Shown here: one piece after another, positions 63,441-64,000 of the stretch
Numbering within the stretch: position 1 is the first letter of the stretch
Layout: the number at the start of each line of letters is the position of its first letter
Source: Otis tarda
Lineage: Eukaryota > Chordata > Aves > Otidiformes > Otididae
Reading direction: 5' to 3'
Length of the DNA stretch: 64,000 bases
NCBI GenBank assembly: GCA_026413225.1
Contig: CM048552.1
Coordinates: 204,365,553 to 204,429,552 of the forward strand
The notes under the pieces: model-generated
Databases searched by the model: none
The model's input: the letters and a program-made list of their open reading frames with translations, nothing else
What the model was told of the DNA's origin: nothing
Made by a program: the position numbers and the translations under genes

Positions 63441-64000
63441 TCTACGGGATTTGCATGGCAAGGTTTTGGTAGCAGGGGGCTACAGGAGTGGCTTCTGTGA
63501 GAAGGTGCCAGAAGCTTTCCCTATGTCCAATAGAGCCAATGGCAGCTGGCTCCAAGATGAACCAGCTGCTTGCCAAGGCCGAGCCCATCAGCGACAACGG
63601 TAGCACTGCTGGGGTAACATAGTTAAGAAGAGGGAAAAAAAATGTGTGCAACAGATAGAGGAGTGAGAATATGTGAGAGGAACAACTCTGCAGACACCAG
63701 AGTCTGTGGAGAAGGAGGAGGAGGAGTAATGTTGCTCCTAACAAGATTCCCCTGCAGCCTGTGGTGCAGCCCATGGTGGAGCAGGCTGTGCCCCTGCAGC
63801 CATGGAGGCCCACGGAGGAGCAGAGATCCACCTGCAGCCCGTGGAGGACCCCATGCCAGGGCAGTGGATGCCTGAAGGAGGCTGTGGCCCATGGAGGGCC
63901 CACGCTGGGGCAGGGTCCTGGCAGGAGCTGTGACCCATGGAGAAAGGACCCCACACTGGAGCAGGTTTGCTGGCAGGGATTGTGACCTGGTGGAGGACCC
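63441..64000 (+). mobile_element. Second ERVL-like LTR, cut by the window end
   Basis: This aligns along its length with the first 550 bp or so of the LTR at 38163. Shared landmarks include GGCAAGGTTTTGGTAGCAGG, GTGCCAGAAGCTTTCCCTAT, GAGAATATGTGAGAGGAACA and the CTGCAGCCCGTGGAGGACC array. The left end reads TCTACGGGA where the other copy has TGTATTGGG, so the terminal TG has mutated. Between about 63705 and 63745 it differs strongly from the first copy and includes a (GGA)n run. The right half of the LTR lies outside the window, so solo or proviral status is unknown. Frames across it on the minus strand (up to 170 codons) are translated repeat. Confidence 0.88.

Noticed and set aside
63442-63954. 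170-codon minus-strand frame as a gene
   Set aside because: Translation of the antisense strand of the second LTR copy, including its tandem repeats.
38163-64000. The two LTRs as the ends of a single 25-kb provirus
   Set aside because: The first LTR has its own perfect target-site duplication on both sides, and no retroviral gag, pol or env sequence was seen between the copies.

Overview
The window looks like nuclear DNA from a bird, probably one of the Neoaves. The evidence is several chicken-repeat-1 (CR1) LINE tails with the avian 3' signature (a GGTCCCTTCCAACCC-type block followed by ATTCTATG/GATTCTATGA), a CR1 ORF2 reverse-transcriptase fragment, two copies of an ERVL-like long terminal repeat of a kind common in bird genomes, and faint older repeats of the type shared with turtles and crocodilians. 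I found no bacterial operons, rRNA, tRNA, CRISPR or plausible host protein-coding exon. The 64 kb is best read as intergenic or long-intron DNA: a gene-poor background with scattered retrotransposon fossils, short tandem repeats and low-complexity tracts.

Layout. 1-3.3 kb: no recognised element. 3.27-3.80 kb: CR1 3' part (+) with an internal duplicated segment, followed by a perfect 41-bp tandem duplication (3825-3906). 8.40-9.24 kb: a CR1 ORF2 fragment (-) abutting the 3' tail of a second CR1 (-). 12.8 kb: possible MITE remnant. 13.3 kb: alternating purine-pyrimidine tract. 16.06-16.13 kb: old CR1 tail (+). 18.6 kb: three-copy minisatellite. 21.46-21.50 kb: strong short hairpin. 25.55-25.64 kb: possible palindromic MITE remnant. 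25.9 and 28.4 kb: small CpG-dense pockets. 31.8-32.29 kb: old L3-like CR1 (+). 38.163-39.125 kb: complete solo LTR with TG...CA ends and a perfect 5-bp target-site duplication. 40.73 kb: 48-nt pure polypyrimidine tract. 44.53 kb: 19-bp tandem duplication. 44.79-44.94 kb: CR1 tail (+). 50.5 kb: old dispersed-repeat remnant. 53.64-55.29 kb: long decayed L3-like CR1 (+). 60.75-60.91 kb: CR1 tail (-). 63.44-64.00 kb: second copy of the LTR, cut by the window end.

No genes work together here. The story is layered retrotransposition: very old amniote-type CR1/L3-like fragments and MITE remnants, then avian CR1 insertions that are mostly 5'-truncated to their tails, then at least two ERVL-like LTR insertions in the same orientation about 25 kb apart. 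I did not find an undescribed coding system. The most informative items are the target-site-bounded solo LTR, the CR1-on-CR1 junction at 9171/9172, the internally duplicated CR1 at 3.4-3.6 kb and the unusually long ancient CR1 at 53.6-55.3 kb. Family names rest on memory of consensus sequences and need a RepeatMasker or Dfam run to confirm.
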